Shown here piece after piece: positions 1 through 9,969 of a stretch of DNA of 64,000 bases. Below the pieces are notes generated by a model. It had not been told where the DNA came from, did no database searches, and saw only the letters and a program-made list of their open reading frames with translations. Each line of letters opens with the position of its first letter. The stretch's first letter is position 1. This DNA comes from Durusdinium trenchii (taxonomy: Eukaryota; Sar; Dinophyceae; Suessiales; Symbiodiniaceae), in assembly GCA_963970005.1 (NCBI GenBank), contig CAXAMN010027472.1, positions 1,131,695 through 1,195,694 of the forward strand. Reading direction: 5' to 3'. The translations under genes were made by a program, and so were the position numbers.

Positions 1-165
1 TAAGTTGCGCTACTCAGGGATCACTTTGGCCAGTGTGCTGTGGAAGAGTTAAGTTGCGCTACTCAGGGATCACTTTGGCCAGTGTGCTGTGGAAGAGCAA
101 AGTTGCGCTACTCAGGGGTCACTTTGGCCAGTGTGCTGTGGAAGAGCTAAGTTGGGCTACCGGGC
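1..165. repeat. 49-bp tandem repeat, about 3.3 copies
   Basis: The string AAGTTGCGCTACTCAGGG recurs at positions 2, 51 and 100, and a diverged fourth start (AAGTTGGGCT) lies at 149, giving an exact 49-bp period. The first three copies differ by only a few bases. The array is cut by the window edge, so its true length is unknown. It creates a short open frame that is a repeat artefact. Confidence 0.95.
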
Positions 166-2519
166 GTACTGAAGTCCAAAGTTCTAAAAATCTAACAACC
201 CCACAGTCCTACGGGTGGGGAAAAACCGTTCTTGTCCTGTTGATTGTCCTTTTGTTATTTTTTTCTTCGGTTGTATCGCTTCATTGCTAGACCGTCTTGC
301 AGGGCTCTCAAGCCGGCTGGATGAGAGAGAAGGACATGCGACTTACGGAGCGCTATATTAAGTGTAAACACTTAAATGCGATTGAGTTCAACCCGGTTGA
401 AATGGTAAACACTTGGAGCTCAATGTGCCAACTAGGTTGTTCTGGCCCGGCGGTCCCACATCCTGAAGGTTGACCCCCCACCCTAACCCCTGAACCTCAC
501 GGAGGTAGTTGGAGCCCTAGGTGGAATCATGCAAGATGTTGAATCTTACTTTAGGAGAAGCTACTAGGGGCTCCTGGCCATAGGAACAAAAATGCTACTA
601 AGGGCATCGCTACTAGGAGCAAGAAGCTACTAGGGGCTCCTGGTATTATCTTGAGCACCCAGTGAATGAACTTGCAGACTCATTCATACTTCCTGATTCT
701 GCAGGTCGCAGATGGGCCTGGCCCCGGCCACCTGCTTTACATACACAAATTGAGCTGTGTTTGATTGTGCTTGCATTTGTTGGATTTTGTGGGGTAAGTG
801 TGGATGAGCAATCCCCCAGTGTCAGTGTCAACATCTAAGTACGCTGCGCCACTCACTGAAATTACAGGTTCAAGGCGCCCCTAATCATTCCACCTTTCCT
901 TTTTGTTTAGACTTAGACGTTGTTTGTTTTCCACACCATGTCCTTTGTCGTCCTTTGTTCCGTCCGGGCTTGCCTCCCAAGGCATCCCTAGAGTCTAGAG
1001 GGTATCCAAAGGTGTTGAATGGATACCCAAGTCATCCCAAGTCGTCTGACGATCACGTAAGCAAGCAGTTTCCCGCCAAGGGAGGTGCGTCTGAGCATGA
1101 TGTTCTTCCTCATGAGCATCCTCGAACAGTCGTTGGGTCCTCGAGTGGGGCGGCCGTGGGAGACCAGAGGCCCTGCTGGTCGAACGACCCGTTTAGAGCA
1201 CGGGATCAGTGGCGAACGTGGCCACTGGCCACTGATTCTCATTGGGCTTGAAATTTCGGATCGGATGCAGAAGGGCATGAGCGAACCACTGGAAGGTCCT
1301 GAATCCCAAGGCAAACTGCATGCAGAAATCCATACATCACTCAGGGACGACGGTCCATGCCAGTTTTGAAGACGACATATGTGGACAGGGAGTGTTTGCC
1401 TCACTACCCCAGACCGGGTTCCGTGCTCGACTCACGTGCTCGACTCACCTCTTCTTTGTGAGGTTTGGGGAGTGATCTAGATGTAAAGCAAGGAATATAG
1501 GTCCAGGTCAGTGAATATCAGTGAGCCATTTCTTTTTCCAGACATCTCCGGCGGTCGGGAGAGCTCGCAGTTACAGCATGTTGCACTGATTTTTGGGCCT
1601 GATTGGCTGATTGGGTTGATTGGGGAACGTCCAAGACAGTCTGCTCACCTACCTAGCAGTGCGGCTGATGCATCCACAAAGGCTTCAGTTCTTGGAAGGT
1701 TTGAGTTCTCACAGTTTGACCACCTGGAATGGCACGGAATCATATGCAATCTATACCCTAGGCTTCCCTTCGACCATACAAATGGATGACCTGGTGCTGT
1801 AGTGTAAAGTCCTTCAGGAAAAGCATGGTTGTTCAGGATTCAGCGTATTCAAATTTATAACTTGTGGGCCCAGGTTCCAATGGCATTAGATGGCATTAGA
1901 TACTAAATTACTTGTGGATCCAGGAATCCTATAGGGTTCGAAGCCTGCGACCCACGTTCAACAGCTCCGTTTTTTGGGTCGAAACAACATCGGAGGCTCC
2001 AAGGTCCGCTCGAACTCAGCATTCAGCTCATAAGCCCCAAGCGCCCACCATGCTAGCTGGACCTTCCAGGTAGCTTCATGTCTTTGCCTCAGCTTAGAGA
2101 ATCTCGGGATTCTTGGCAATCAACACATGGTCACAGATGACTTGTCATTCTCCACCAACTCGTCATTCTCCACCAACCGACCCCTTCTTCCTCGACCCGG
2201 TCCCGATTCCTCCCACCCAGGTGGGCGGGGCGGGACGTCGTGGGTTTTGGTCGACGGTGCGGATCGAGGAGCCTTCGAAACTTGTTGGTGCTGTTGGTTC
2301 TGGCCGGGCAGCCCAGTGGCGATCCGCACGAGCGATCTCGGATGGGTCCGAGACGTTCTTCAACAGCGGAGGCCCTGGAGTTCTGAACAACAGCTGACTC
2401 ATTCTGGTGGTCTTGAAGAAGCGCAGTTGGCTTTGAAGCACATAAGAATAATCAAAAGGTGTGGACACGATTGAAGGGAATGTGTTGATTGAACGCATAC
2501 TAGGGCAAAAGTGCACATG
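166..2519. other. Gene-free spacer
   Basis: I see no supported gene here. Open frames are all under about 140 codons, occur on both strands at once and show no recognisable domain. The only structures noticed are a short imperfect inverted repeat at 357-374 (TTAAGTGT, two bases, ACACTTAA) and a CTACTAG-type element at 551-643, listed separately. Confidence 0.6.
551..643 (-). repeat. CTACTAGTAGC-type dispersed repeat, inverted copy
   Basis: The segment contains repeated GCTACTAGGGGCTCCTGG blocks (near 560 and 631) and GGGCATCGCTACTAGGAGC. Its reverse complement matches the arrangement seen at 22190-22290, with the same order of GTAGCTTCTTGCT and TAGCGATGCCCTT, so these are two members of one dispersed family in opposite orientation. 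No coding content. Confidence 0.6.
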
Positions 2520-3090
2520 TTAGGTGATATTTTTATTTAGACCTGGAAAAGCGTAGGCATTAATCCAGATGGTGCTATTATAAAGCCAAAAAGGGCAATT
2601 AGGCAATTAGTATTGCAAGGGGTGTTATCATTCAAGATTTCTAGCGTACTGGGCTACCTCCTTGGTGGAATATATTTTGCAATGAAGCAATGCACAATTA
2701 GTTTAAAAGGAAGTAAAACAGAAATCAACAAAAACTCAAAAGGATATCAATTGGAATCAAAAGAAACTTACATGAATCTAGAACTTAAAAGGTAATCACT
2801 CAAAACATCTCAAAACCAATAATCTTTTAAAGGGGAACCACATAGAATCAAAAGGCATTTAAACGGACGTCGGTTAAAGTCAGAAGCATTTATATAACAC
2901 AGAATCAAACAGCGACATCGAAATGTAATCAACACCAAAATGGATTTCAAATTGACACCAATTGTAGGCAAAGGAATTTAATAAGGAAATCCTTTGGCAT
3001 CAAAGGGTTTGTAAAAGGGCAGAATCAAAAGGAATTCAGAAGAAATTTACAAGGACATCAATAGGAATAGATAGGTTTATTATAGGGACT
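2520..3090. repeat. AT-rich, degenerate AATCAAAAGG-type repeat tract
   Basis: The tract is much more A-rich on the plus strand than its surroundings. Variants of GAATCAAAAGG recur irregularly (near 2754, 2847, 2900 and 3020), mixed with AAAGGAA and GACATCAA words. It looks like a decayed short-period repeat. There is no sustained reading frame. Confidence 0.5.
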
Positions 3091-4130
3091 TAAAATGCAG
3101 ACTTCCCAAAGCTGGGCTAGAGCTTTGCGGAGTGCGGGTTTGTTGCGTCCCCAGCCTGACACAAAAAAGTGTGAACAGCGAGCACCATTTTCCAGGAGTC
3201 TTGGGGAAGAGGAGGGTAGAGTCATCGAACCAAGAAAAACTGCAAACAACAACAGGAAAACACATCCATCAATTTTCCAGAAGTCTTGGGGAAGGGGCAG
3301 CCACGAGTCTAGGCCCCCGCATGGCACCCACCCCAAGCACCGTACCTCAGGAGGTGGGCCAGGAGCGGGTCCCTGGATCCATCTTCCTCTAGAGAGGTCA
3401 CTTGCTTCGGCCTTGGCATTAGGCCAGCATCCTTGGACCAGGTCTGCAGGAAGTGCAACACGTGGGGACTCCGTGGGGACCTTTGCTCCAGGTGCTCAAC
3501 ACGTTGGAAAGAGGGCCGAGCAAGTTCGATGGCGGCGCTTCTTTGCCGCGCCGCGTAGTATGCGGCTCCTCCCCGATCTCGAGGACCTTGTCATCAAGAC
3601 CACGGTGGCCTCCAGGCTCTACCTCACTGGCACGCACTGAGCTTGGCCTTGTGGCTGGGCCTTGTGGCTCAGAGTCGTGGCTTCTTCGCTCAGAAGCCGC
3701 GACCCACCAGTCCCGCCCTCCGGCGTGGCGCCGAGTCAGCACATGGGCTTCGGCGCCTTCGGAGTCAGCGTGGGCCCCGAACGACCTCGGCGCCGGCCGC
3801 CGCAAGGAACCGCCAAGGACCACGTGCGGCCGTGCGGCCGTGTGGTTACGCGGTACGAAACGGACCGGTCGAGCAGGCGGCAGGCGACAGGAGGCGGTCG
3901 AGAGTGTCGGTCCAGGGCATCGATGGAAGCGACCGCAGCGGGGTTCGGAGGGTCGAAACACCGGGGGTTTCGATTGGGCCAGCCATGGTTCGCACGGGCG
4001 CAGCCAGCGCGGAGGCGTTTTTGCCCAGCATCGCCCCAGCTGGGAAACATGGAGTGTCATGATTGATGGGCTTTTGACACTGAAATGGCGAGTCAGTGAT
4101 GGAGAGATCACCTGAAGTTGGGGTCACCAC
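3091..4130. other. GC-rich island, no supported gene
   Basis: The stretch at about 3400-4070 is strongly GC-rich and CpG-rich, and several frames on both strands stay open for 130-230 codons simultaneously. That is what GC richness alone produces, and no domain or motif is visible in any frame. Two related blocks containing TTTTCCAG(G/A)AGTCTTGGGG occur near 3189 and 3276. A promoter or CpG-island-like role is possible, but nothing else supports it. Confidence 0.45.
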
Positions 4131-4266
4131 CCTGCCAGGGCTTTAGATCTTTTCAACCTTTCTCCAGTGTCAATATGGTGTTTAATGAGATCCCAAAAGT
4201 TTAAGTTTTCCTGGTCAAATCTGTTGGTATCAACTGCCAGGGTATATACAGTGAATTATAAACCAC

Positions 4267-4306
4267 CTGGACAATATGGTATGCACCCGGACAATATGGT
4301 ATGCAC
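4267..4306. repeat. 20-bp direct duplication
   Basis: CTGGACAATATGGTATGCAC at 4267-4286 is followed immediately by CCGGACAATATGGTATGCAC, with one mismatch. It is a minimal two-copy tandem repeat. Confidence 0.9.
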
Positions 4307-4309
4307 CGC

Positions 4310-5686
4310 GGACTGACACTGAGGACATGTTGTGGTGAACAAGCGCCATTGAGTGATCTTGTCCTCTCAACCTACCAAAATCCAGAGTCCCTAGCCCTTT
4401 TTTGCTCATATCAATATAGAGCTGACCTCTGAAAAGGCAGGTGTAAGAAGCATTTCAAAACACTCCATGGGACTGGAATACATGCCTACATTGATGCCTA
4501 CATTGAACCCCCCCTGTCACCAACCCTGGCCTTTTCTTGGCAGTCCGTCATGGCAGTCCCAGGGTCCCTGGGCGTGTTTGGGAGCTGAGTGCAATTGAGT
4601 GCATTACCGGCCCCTTGAGCTCAAGCTCAGGGGCTCGAGTGAGGACTGAACAAACTGCGACTGGTCGTTGCCTCTTCTTCCTTCAATCACACCCAATGGT
4701 GCTTCGCAAAAGCCATGGAATGAGGGTGGCTGGATTTCTAAGGTATCTAGAGTCAAGGGTCATGACCCCTGATTCTCAAGCCGCACCACTCACCAAGTTT
4801 CCGGCAAGCCATCCGCCATCCGCTTGGATTCATGGTGTTTCGACCTTTGGTACCACACAAAGAACAACCCGTACCCGGGCTGACCCCAACGAAAAGGCTT
4901 GCCAAAAACAACTGAACCCCAAATCCATGCATTCCCAAACATTCTCCGAACGAAGCTGAAGCAAAAACCCTCAGGTCATTTACTCGCTCCTGGAAGTCCG
5001 TGTCAAACCATGGACCTGTGGCCACAACCATGCCCGGGCACTCACGTGTCGCGAGTGACTGACGTTTGAAAACGCAGGGAGCACTCCTGCGGTGGGAAGC
5101 CAAGACGTGTGGACGTTTTTGGGGGACGAGCCGAGCATGATGAAAGCGAGGAAAGCGATGCCTTTTTGCTAGGAAGGGTCGGTCAACAAGCCACGTTAAA
5201 GCGGTTGATTGCTAGCCCGTCGTGGGTTGTGAGATCCCAAAGGCTCTTCCCCAAAACCAAAGAACCACGCTCAAATACGACCTCTTTCCAACGTCTTTAG
5301 TCAACGCTTTTGTGTGGATTTATCATGTTTGTGGGACAGACCGTTATGTCCCAAAGCGTGCATGGAACAGTTACTGAGATTATAGGGTCATAAGTGATGG
5401 CATAACAAGCCATCCGCCATATTCTGTATACCTGGACCCTCCAGTTCATACCTTGGAAACAGTGGCATGACCCATAAAGGCAAGTAGATCTGGACCCATG
5501 TTCAGAGGTACAATTTCGGGTCGACGCTCAACTCCAGACTCCATGGATGCTTTCGGTTTTCACGTCCTTCGCTTTTGGCCTTCGATGTTTTGTTCGCGGC
5601 ACTGAGGTGTTAAACAAAGCGTCCCTGGCGCCGCTTGGCAGAAGATCTGGGCTCGGGGGTTAGTTTATATGATAGTTTTGATCTTC
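4310..5686. other. Gene-free spacer
   Basis: No gene is supported. Open frames of about 110-140 codons at 4537-4959 (plus) and 4753-5103 (minus) overlap each other and have no domain signature. Confidence 0.55.
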
Positions 5687-5775
5687 TACCAGGACCCACA
5701 AGGGGTGATTTATGGACACCCCTTGACATCTAAGGCGCTATCAATAGAAGCCCCTTATAGGGTGTCTGTCCTAGT
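5687..5775. repeat. MITE-like palindromic repeat, TACCAGGACC family
   Basis: An 89-bp element runs from TACCAGGACCC to a degenerate GTCCTAGTA. The interior, with ACACCCCTT and CTATCAATAGAAGCCCC, closely matches the 89-bp copy at 9267-9355. Other members with the same kind of ends are at 9875, 13526, 13744, 14417 and 44833. It has terminal inverted repeats, short length and no coding capacity. Confidence 0.7.
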
Positions 5776-5930
5776 ATGATGCTGTTTGTTTTCTCTTTCG
5801 CTGTATAGGTGTTTGATCGCCTTAAGTGGGCTCGTCGGATGCTTGCTTTGCGCACGTTCTTCGGTCTTGCCGAAAAGGCCTCGGTACAGGTGGAGGATAG
5901 ATGCGTTGAAGAAACACTTCCCCAGACACT

Positions 5931-5992
5931 CCATTGGGGGTGGTTTGAGGGGTCAATGTAGGCATATATGGCAGTCCCATGGAGTGTTTGGG
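5931..5992. repeat. MITE-like palindromic repeat, CCCAGACACTCCATG family
   Basis: CCCAGACACTCCAT on the left is mirrored by ATGGAGTGTTTGGG on the right, around a core with GGTGGTTTGAGGGGTCAATG and GGCATATATGGC. Other copies lie at 9037, 22289, 24033, 43145 (only partly similar), 56444, 59397 and 60592. Confidence 0.75.
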
Positions 5993-6189
5993 TTCTTTTC
6001 CAAGCCATTTGGGCAGCCCCAATTGTGGGGAATCTCGCTCCCGGATGTCCCATGTTTGGCACGATGCAACCTGTAGATCCTCCTGAGCTTCGGGATGCTT
6101 ACTGACAAGCTGAGGCCATTGAGGCCATTGAGAGGGGTGCCTAGAGGAGACGAAGGATTGAGAGGGGTGCTGATGTCAGTAGAGATTAA

Positions 6190-6600
6190 ATTCGAGGCTG
6201 GAGAAAACTCAGTTCTTAGATCTCAAGACTTCTAGAACCCTAGATCAGTACTGAACCTGGAGACTTCTAAATCTCTAGGCCTCCACACCTACACCATACA
6301 CCTCCGGATCTCTAGACCTTTGGACCTCGTTGGATCTCATGACCTCTAGACCGATCTGTACGGGTTTCAAAACAAGTCAATCTCCTAGACCTTAAACTCA
6401 TAGATCTAGAAAGTCAGAGGTTCTTCAGATCTAGACCTCCAGACCTCCAGACCTCGCTCGGTCCGGTCTATTCGTTTAGATCTTGGATCGATCTCTAGAC
6501 CTCTGGACCGATCTCTCTGAACCCAATACGCGCAATACGGTCTATAGATCTTAGACCTCTAGACACACTTGTTGGGGTCAACTTGACCACCGATCTTAGA
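6190..6600. repeat. CTAGACCTC-rich degenerate simple repeat
   Basis: Words of the form TCTAGACCT and CCAGACCTC occur at very high density through the segment, including an immediate CCAGACCT duplication near 6439. It looks like a decayed short-unit satellite. All frames are closed. Confidence 0.65.
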
Positions 6601-7321
6601 CCACCGTGTTTTGGCAGCGGAAAGCACCTCCTGCAAAACGTGGGAACATAACAAAACAAATCACCTGTGCCTGAACATCTGAGGCTGAACATCTCCAGCG
6701 TTTTGCTCTCCATCTTGGGTGCTTGGATCCGTCAGTGCGCCCGGGGCCGTCCTCGCGCCGTCGCCATCGCCGAGTCGGCCGCGTCGGCGATGGGACCTGG
6801 ATGGACGACCGTGGAAAAGAAGGACCCCCAGAAAATAGGATCATTGGAAGGTACTTGGGACATCGTGGGACATGACCCGAAAGTGAAGGTACTTGGAAGT
6901 AGTTGGAAAAATAGGGATCATGAATCATATAGATGATCGTAGTATGTTCCTGAAAATAGGAGGGGTATTATTTGTGAAGGTACTTGGAAGTCTGACATGA
7001 CCTGACCAAACAGGTAGATCGGCGGTACGAAACGGACTCGAAACGGGGTGGACTCCGGTACAACCACAGGGTCGACTCCATGGGACCATGGGGGGTATAC
7101 CAGGACCCCCAGGAGTTGGGTGGTTAATGGACGCCCCGAATCACAGCTGTTTGGGGCTAAGCCATAGACACCCTGAACCACAGCTCGGGTCCTGGTACGT
7201 GAAGAGTCCGGTTTGGGCACCGAAGGAAGCTCTTTCAACAAGTCGGCTGCCCTTCTTTTTCGTGTGAGTGGTTCTTGTCCGATTCGGGTCCGACCCCTCC
7301 TCGGCCGGCTACGGGTTTTGT
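6601..7321. other. Gene-free spacer
   Basis: No gene is supported. The sequence leads into the large palindrome at 7322. Short word repeats such as GAAGGTACTTGGAAGT (near 6886 and 6976) are the only structure noticed. Confidence 0.5.
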
Positions 7322-7394
7322 TAGCGCGTGCGGTAGAATAGCTGGACAAAGGCTACCAGGTAGCCTTTGTCCAGCTATTCTACCGCACGCGCTA
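7322..7394. repeat. Perfect 73-bp palindrome: 36-bp arms, 1-nt centre
   Basis: The left arm at 7322-7357 is the exact reverse complement of the right arm at 7359-7394, with a single A at 7358 between them. The outer ends read TAGCGCGTGCGG and CCGCACGCGCTA. All 36 pairs are Watson-Crick, so the strand can extrude a near-loopless cruciform. This could be a very young foldback element, a replication-error inversion or an assembly artefact. No similar sequence is seen elsewhere in the window. Confidence 0.97.
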
Positions 7395-7950
7395 TACCTC
7401 ATTGAACGGTTGACCTTTATCCAGGACCTAAGTACAGCTGATGGAGTCCTGGTCCAGTTGTTTGAAGGTTAAGCAGTTGGGGGACCGTGGCAGTTGGGAT
7501 AGTGGTGGCTTTCCCTAACGACATGAACCCTTGCAGACTTTAGCTTGCACAGTGCAGGCAAAACATGAGAAACCACACATGGCACCCTGATTTGTTTACG
7601 AAAGCCAGCCTTCGTAGAAGGCGCCAGCTGAGTTGTGCTTGGCGAACGAAGTGAGTAGTTAGGGGGTCTGGGGGGGGTGGCCCGCAAAAGGTACACGTAA
7701 ACTCGGCACATGCTGGGGGAGGAGGGTGCATCGAGGGAAGGTTTTTTGAGGTTGTGTTGGAGGTGATTTTTGAGGGGTGGTGATGCAAGAAATGCAATTT
7801 GCATCATTTGCATCGTCTGAATGGAAAGGTGTAGTTGGCACCTTGCCAGGTATAGATATACCCAGGGTCGCTATAGTGCAGCTACCAGGTATACTACTTC
7901 AAGTTCCCTTTCCGTCAACCGCTCGATAACCTCTACACACGCACAGCAAT

Positions 7951-8136
7951 CCACAGCTTTGAAGCCTCATGCGCGCGATACCTGGGAACAGAATTGTAGC
8001 TACCCTGGGTCCGTATAAATGCTATGTTGCTATACCTCTTACACACCTATACAAGTTCAAAGCACGAATGACACTTCAAAGCTGTGGCTTGCTGTGCATG
8101 TGTGGCTCGAGAAAGATATACGTAAACTCTGGGAGG
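7951..8136 (+). repeat. 186-bp segmental duplication, copy 1
   Basis: This segment, from CCACAGCTTTGAAGCC to AAACTCTGGGAGG, is repeated at 8466-8651 with about ten substitutions and no visible indels. The copies start 515 bp apart. Neither copy has coding potential. Confidence 0.93.
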
Positions 8137-8465
8137 TGATGCTTTGATGCTTTTGGAGCGGGTGGTGACGCACTCGCCAACTAGAACATATACCCTTCAA
8201 TAGGAACTCGAACAGCTCAAATCCAGAAGATTCTGAAAATGGCCTGGCTCCCTATATGAACCCTGGGAAGACTGGGAAGCGAAGAGGTGGAAACAGCTGG
8301 GAGGTCTTGAACTTTTAAGTAAACAAAAGGCCACATTCAAGCAGCAGAAGGACAATGTGCATCCTTTGCTCTCGCTTCGCAGACCTTCATTTTTAAGGTG
8401 GCCTGAACAGAGTGTTTTAGGGCAGCAAACCCTGGTCTCAGGCCACCTTGAATTTAGCTTGAAAA

Positions 8466-8651
8466 CCACAGCTTTGAAGCCTCAAGCGCGCGATACCTGG
8501 GAACAGAATTGTGGCTACCCTGGGTCCGTGTAGATGCTATGTTGCTATACCTCTTGCACACCTATACAAGTTCAAAGCACGAACGAGACTTCAAAGCTGT
8601 GGTTTGCTGTGCATGTGTGGCTCGAGAAAGATATACGTAAACTCTGGGAGG
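8466..8651 (+). repeat. 186-bp segmental duplication, copy 2
   Basis: Second copy of the 7951-8136 segment in the same orientation. Its right end coincides with the start of the GGGCGACTCTTGGGTGCT minisatellite, whereas copy 1 continues into unrelated sequence. The repeat array therefore began at the duplication edge. Confidence 0.93.
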
Positions 8652-8888
8652 GGCGACTCTTGGGTGCTGGGCGACTCTTGGGTGTTGGGCGACTCTTGGG
8701 TGCTGTTGGGCGACTCTTGGGTGCTGTTGGGCGACTCTTGGGTGCTGGGCGACTCTTGGGAGCTGTTGGGCGACTCTTGGGTGCTGGGCGACTCTTGGGA
8801 GCTGCTGGGCGACTCTTGGGTGCTCTTGGGCGACTCTTGGGTGCTGTTGGGCGACTCTTGGGTGGTGCTGGGCGACTCTTGGGTGCTG
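8651..8888. repeat. 18/21-bp minisatellite, 12 units
   Basis: Twelve units of GGGCGACTCTTGGGTGCT, some extended by a GTT-type triplet to 21 bp. Because the unit length is a multiple of three, frames on both strands stay open through the array and one frame reads GDSWVL(L) repeats. Unit lengths of 18 and 21 alternate irregularly, as expected from slippage. I do not regard it as a coding gene because there is no conserved flanking exon. Confidence 0.93.
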
Positions 8889-9036
8889 TGTCTAAGAGAG
8901 TGACAGTGAGATGCTTCTTCGCATGTGAAGCATCAGAGTCGGTGAGATGTCTTCGGAATCCACCACCATTCCCCAAGTCTCCAGGCCCTGAAGCTTCACC
9001 TCAGATTTGCAGCGTTTTTCACCAGCTTTACAAGTT

Positions 9037-9124
9037 CCCAAACACTCCATGTATGCCATTAATTATCACATTGGGGTGGTTTGGGGGGTCATTGTATATA
9101 GGCATATATGGCATGCATGGAGCG
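9037..9124. repeat. MITE-like palindromic repeat, CCCAGACACTCCATG family
   Basis: CCCAAACACTCCATGTATGCC at the left is followed by a GGGGTGGTTTGGGGGGTCATTG core and GGCATATATGGC, then GCATGGAG at the right. It is a diverged member of the family best seen at 59397-59481. Confidence 0.65.
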
Positions 9125-9266
9125 CAAAAAAAACAATGCAGCCAAGCGCCGATGTCGCCAGGATCACGGCACGGTGCCTCAGAGCGGCCTTTGCAGCCGG
9201 GACCGTGCGGATCGCATGTTCCTGGGGGTCGACCAATTCGTTCCTCAGAAAAGAAGTAATTACACG

Positions 9267-9355
9267 TACCAGGACCCACAGTCGGGGTGGTTGATGGACA
9301 CCCCTTAACCTCTAAGGGGCTATCAATAGAAGCCCCTGGCCCGGGTATCCTGGTA
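9267..9355. repeat. MITE-like palindromic repeat, TACCAGGACC family
   Basis: An 89-bp element from TACCAGGACCC to ATCCTGGTA. It has the same length and interior order as the copy at 5687-5775: ACACCCCTT, then CTATCAATAGAAGCCCC. Confidence 0.75.
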
Positions 9356-9874
9356 TATCTCTTTTATATGGGGTCATGTACCATTTTTCTTTGCGCCACT
9401 TTAGAGGGTCATCCAGATGTGTTCTATTTTCCCTGGTTCCTGGGTGAATCCGGGACACGACACATGGGACAAAAAAAACGCCCCAGAAAGACCGCCCGGT
9501 CACCAACCCAATGGCCTTTTCTTGACCAATCGGGTTCCGGTCGTGGGGTGTCCAGGTGTCCATGCCCAAATGGGACTGGAAGAGTTACCCATACATTGGG
9601 GTCATGTGAACATGGGGTGTACCTGGACCCGACTAAGATCCGGTGTTTCCTGGTGACAGATGCCCAGAAAACACCACCTGTGGTCTGCTTCTAAAACCAC
9701 CTAGCTGTTGGAAGGTCCTGGTATGTAACTATTCCATATGGGGAAGATGTTTTCGCTTTCCCTGCTCCGGACAGCGGGTCCTTGGCTCGCCTCGGGCGAC
9801 GGTGGTATGGTGGTGGTACGTACTTGAGGCACCAGCAGCGCTTCGCTGTGTTGGGAGTTCGTTGAAGTACCTAC

Positions 9875-9969
9875 TACCAGTAGTCACAAAGGGGTGCTTA
9901 ATGAAGGTTAGGGGTGCCCATTGTCCACTCACTTGGGGACTCAAAACCACCCCTTTGTGACTCCTGGTA
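9875..9969. repeat. MITE-like palindromic repeat, TACCAG family, long arms
   Basis: TACCAGTAGTCACAAAGGGG on the left pairs with CCCCTTTGTGACTCCTGGTA on the right, with one mismatch over the 20-bp arms. The 95-bp element is non-coding. Confidence 0.8.

Noticed and set aside
3419-4115. Overlapping frames of about 220-230 codons on both strands
   Set aside because: The segment is very GC-rich and four or more frames are open at once. No domain, no splice context and no reason to prefer a strand.
8511-9259. Long open frames with GDSWVL or Pro/Lys/Ser repeats
   Set aside because: They are translations of the 18/21-bp minisatellite, whose length keeps frames open on both strands. No unique exon flanks it.
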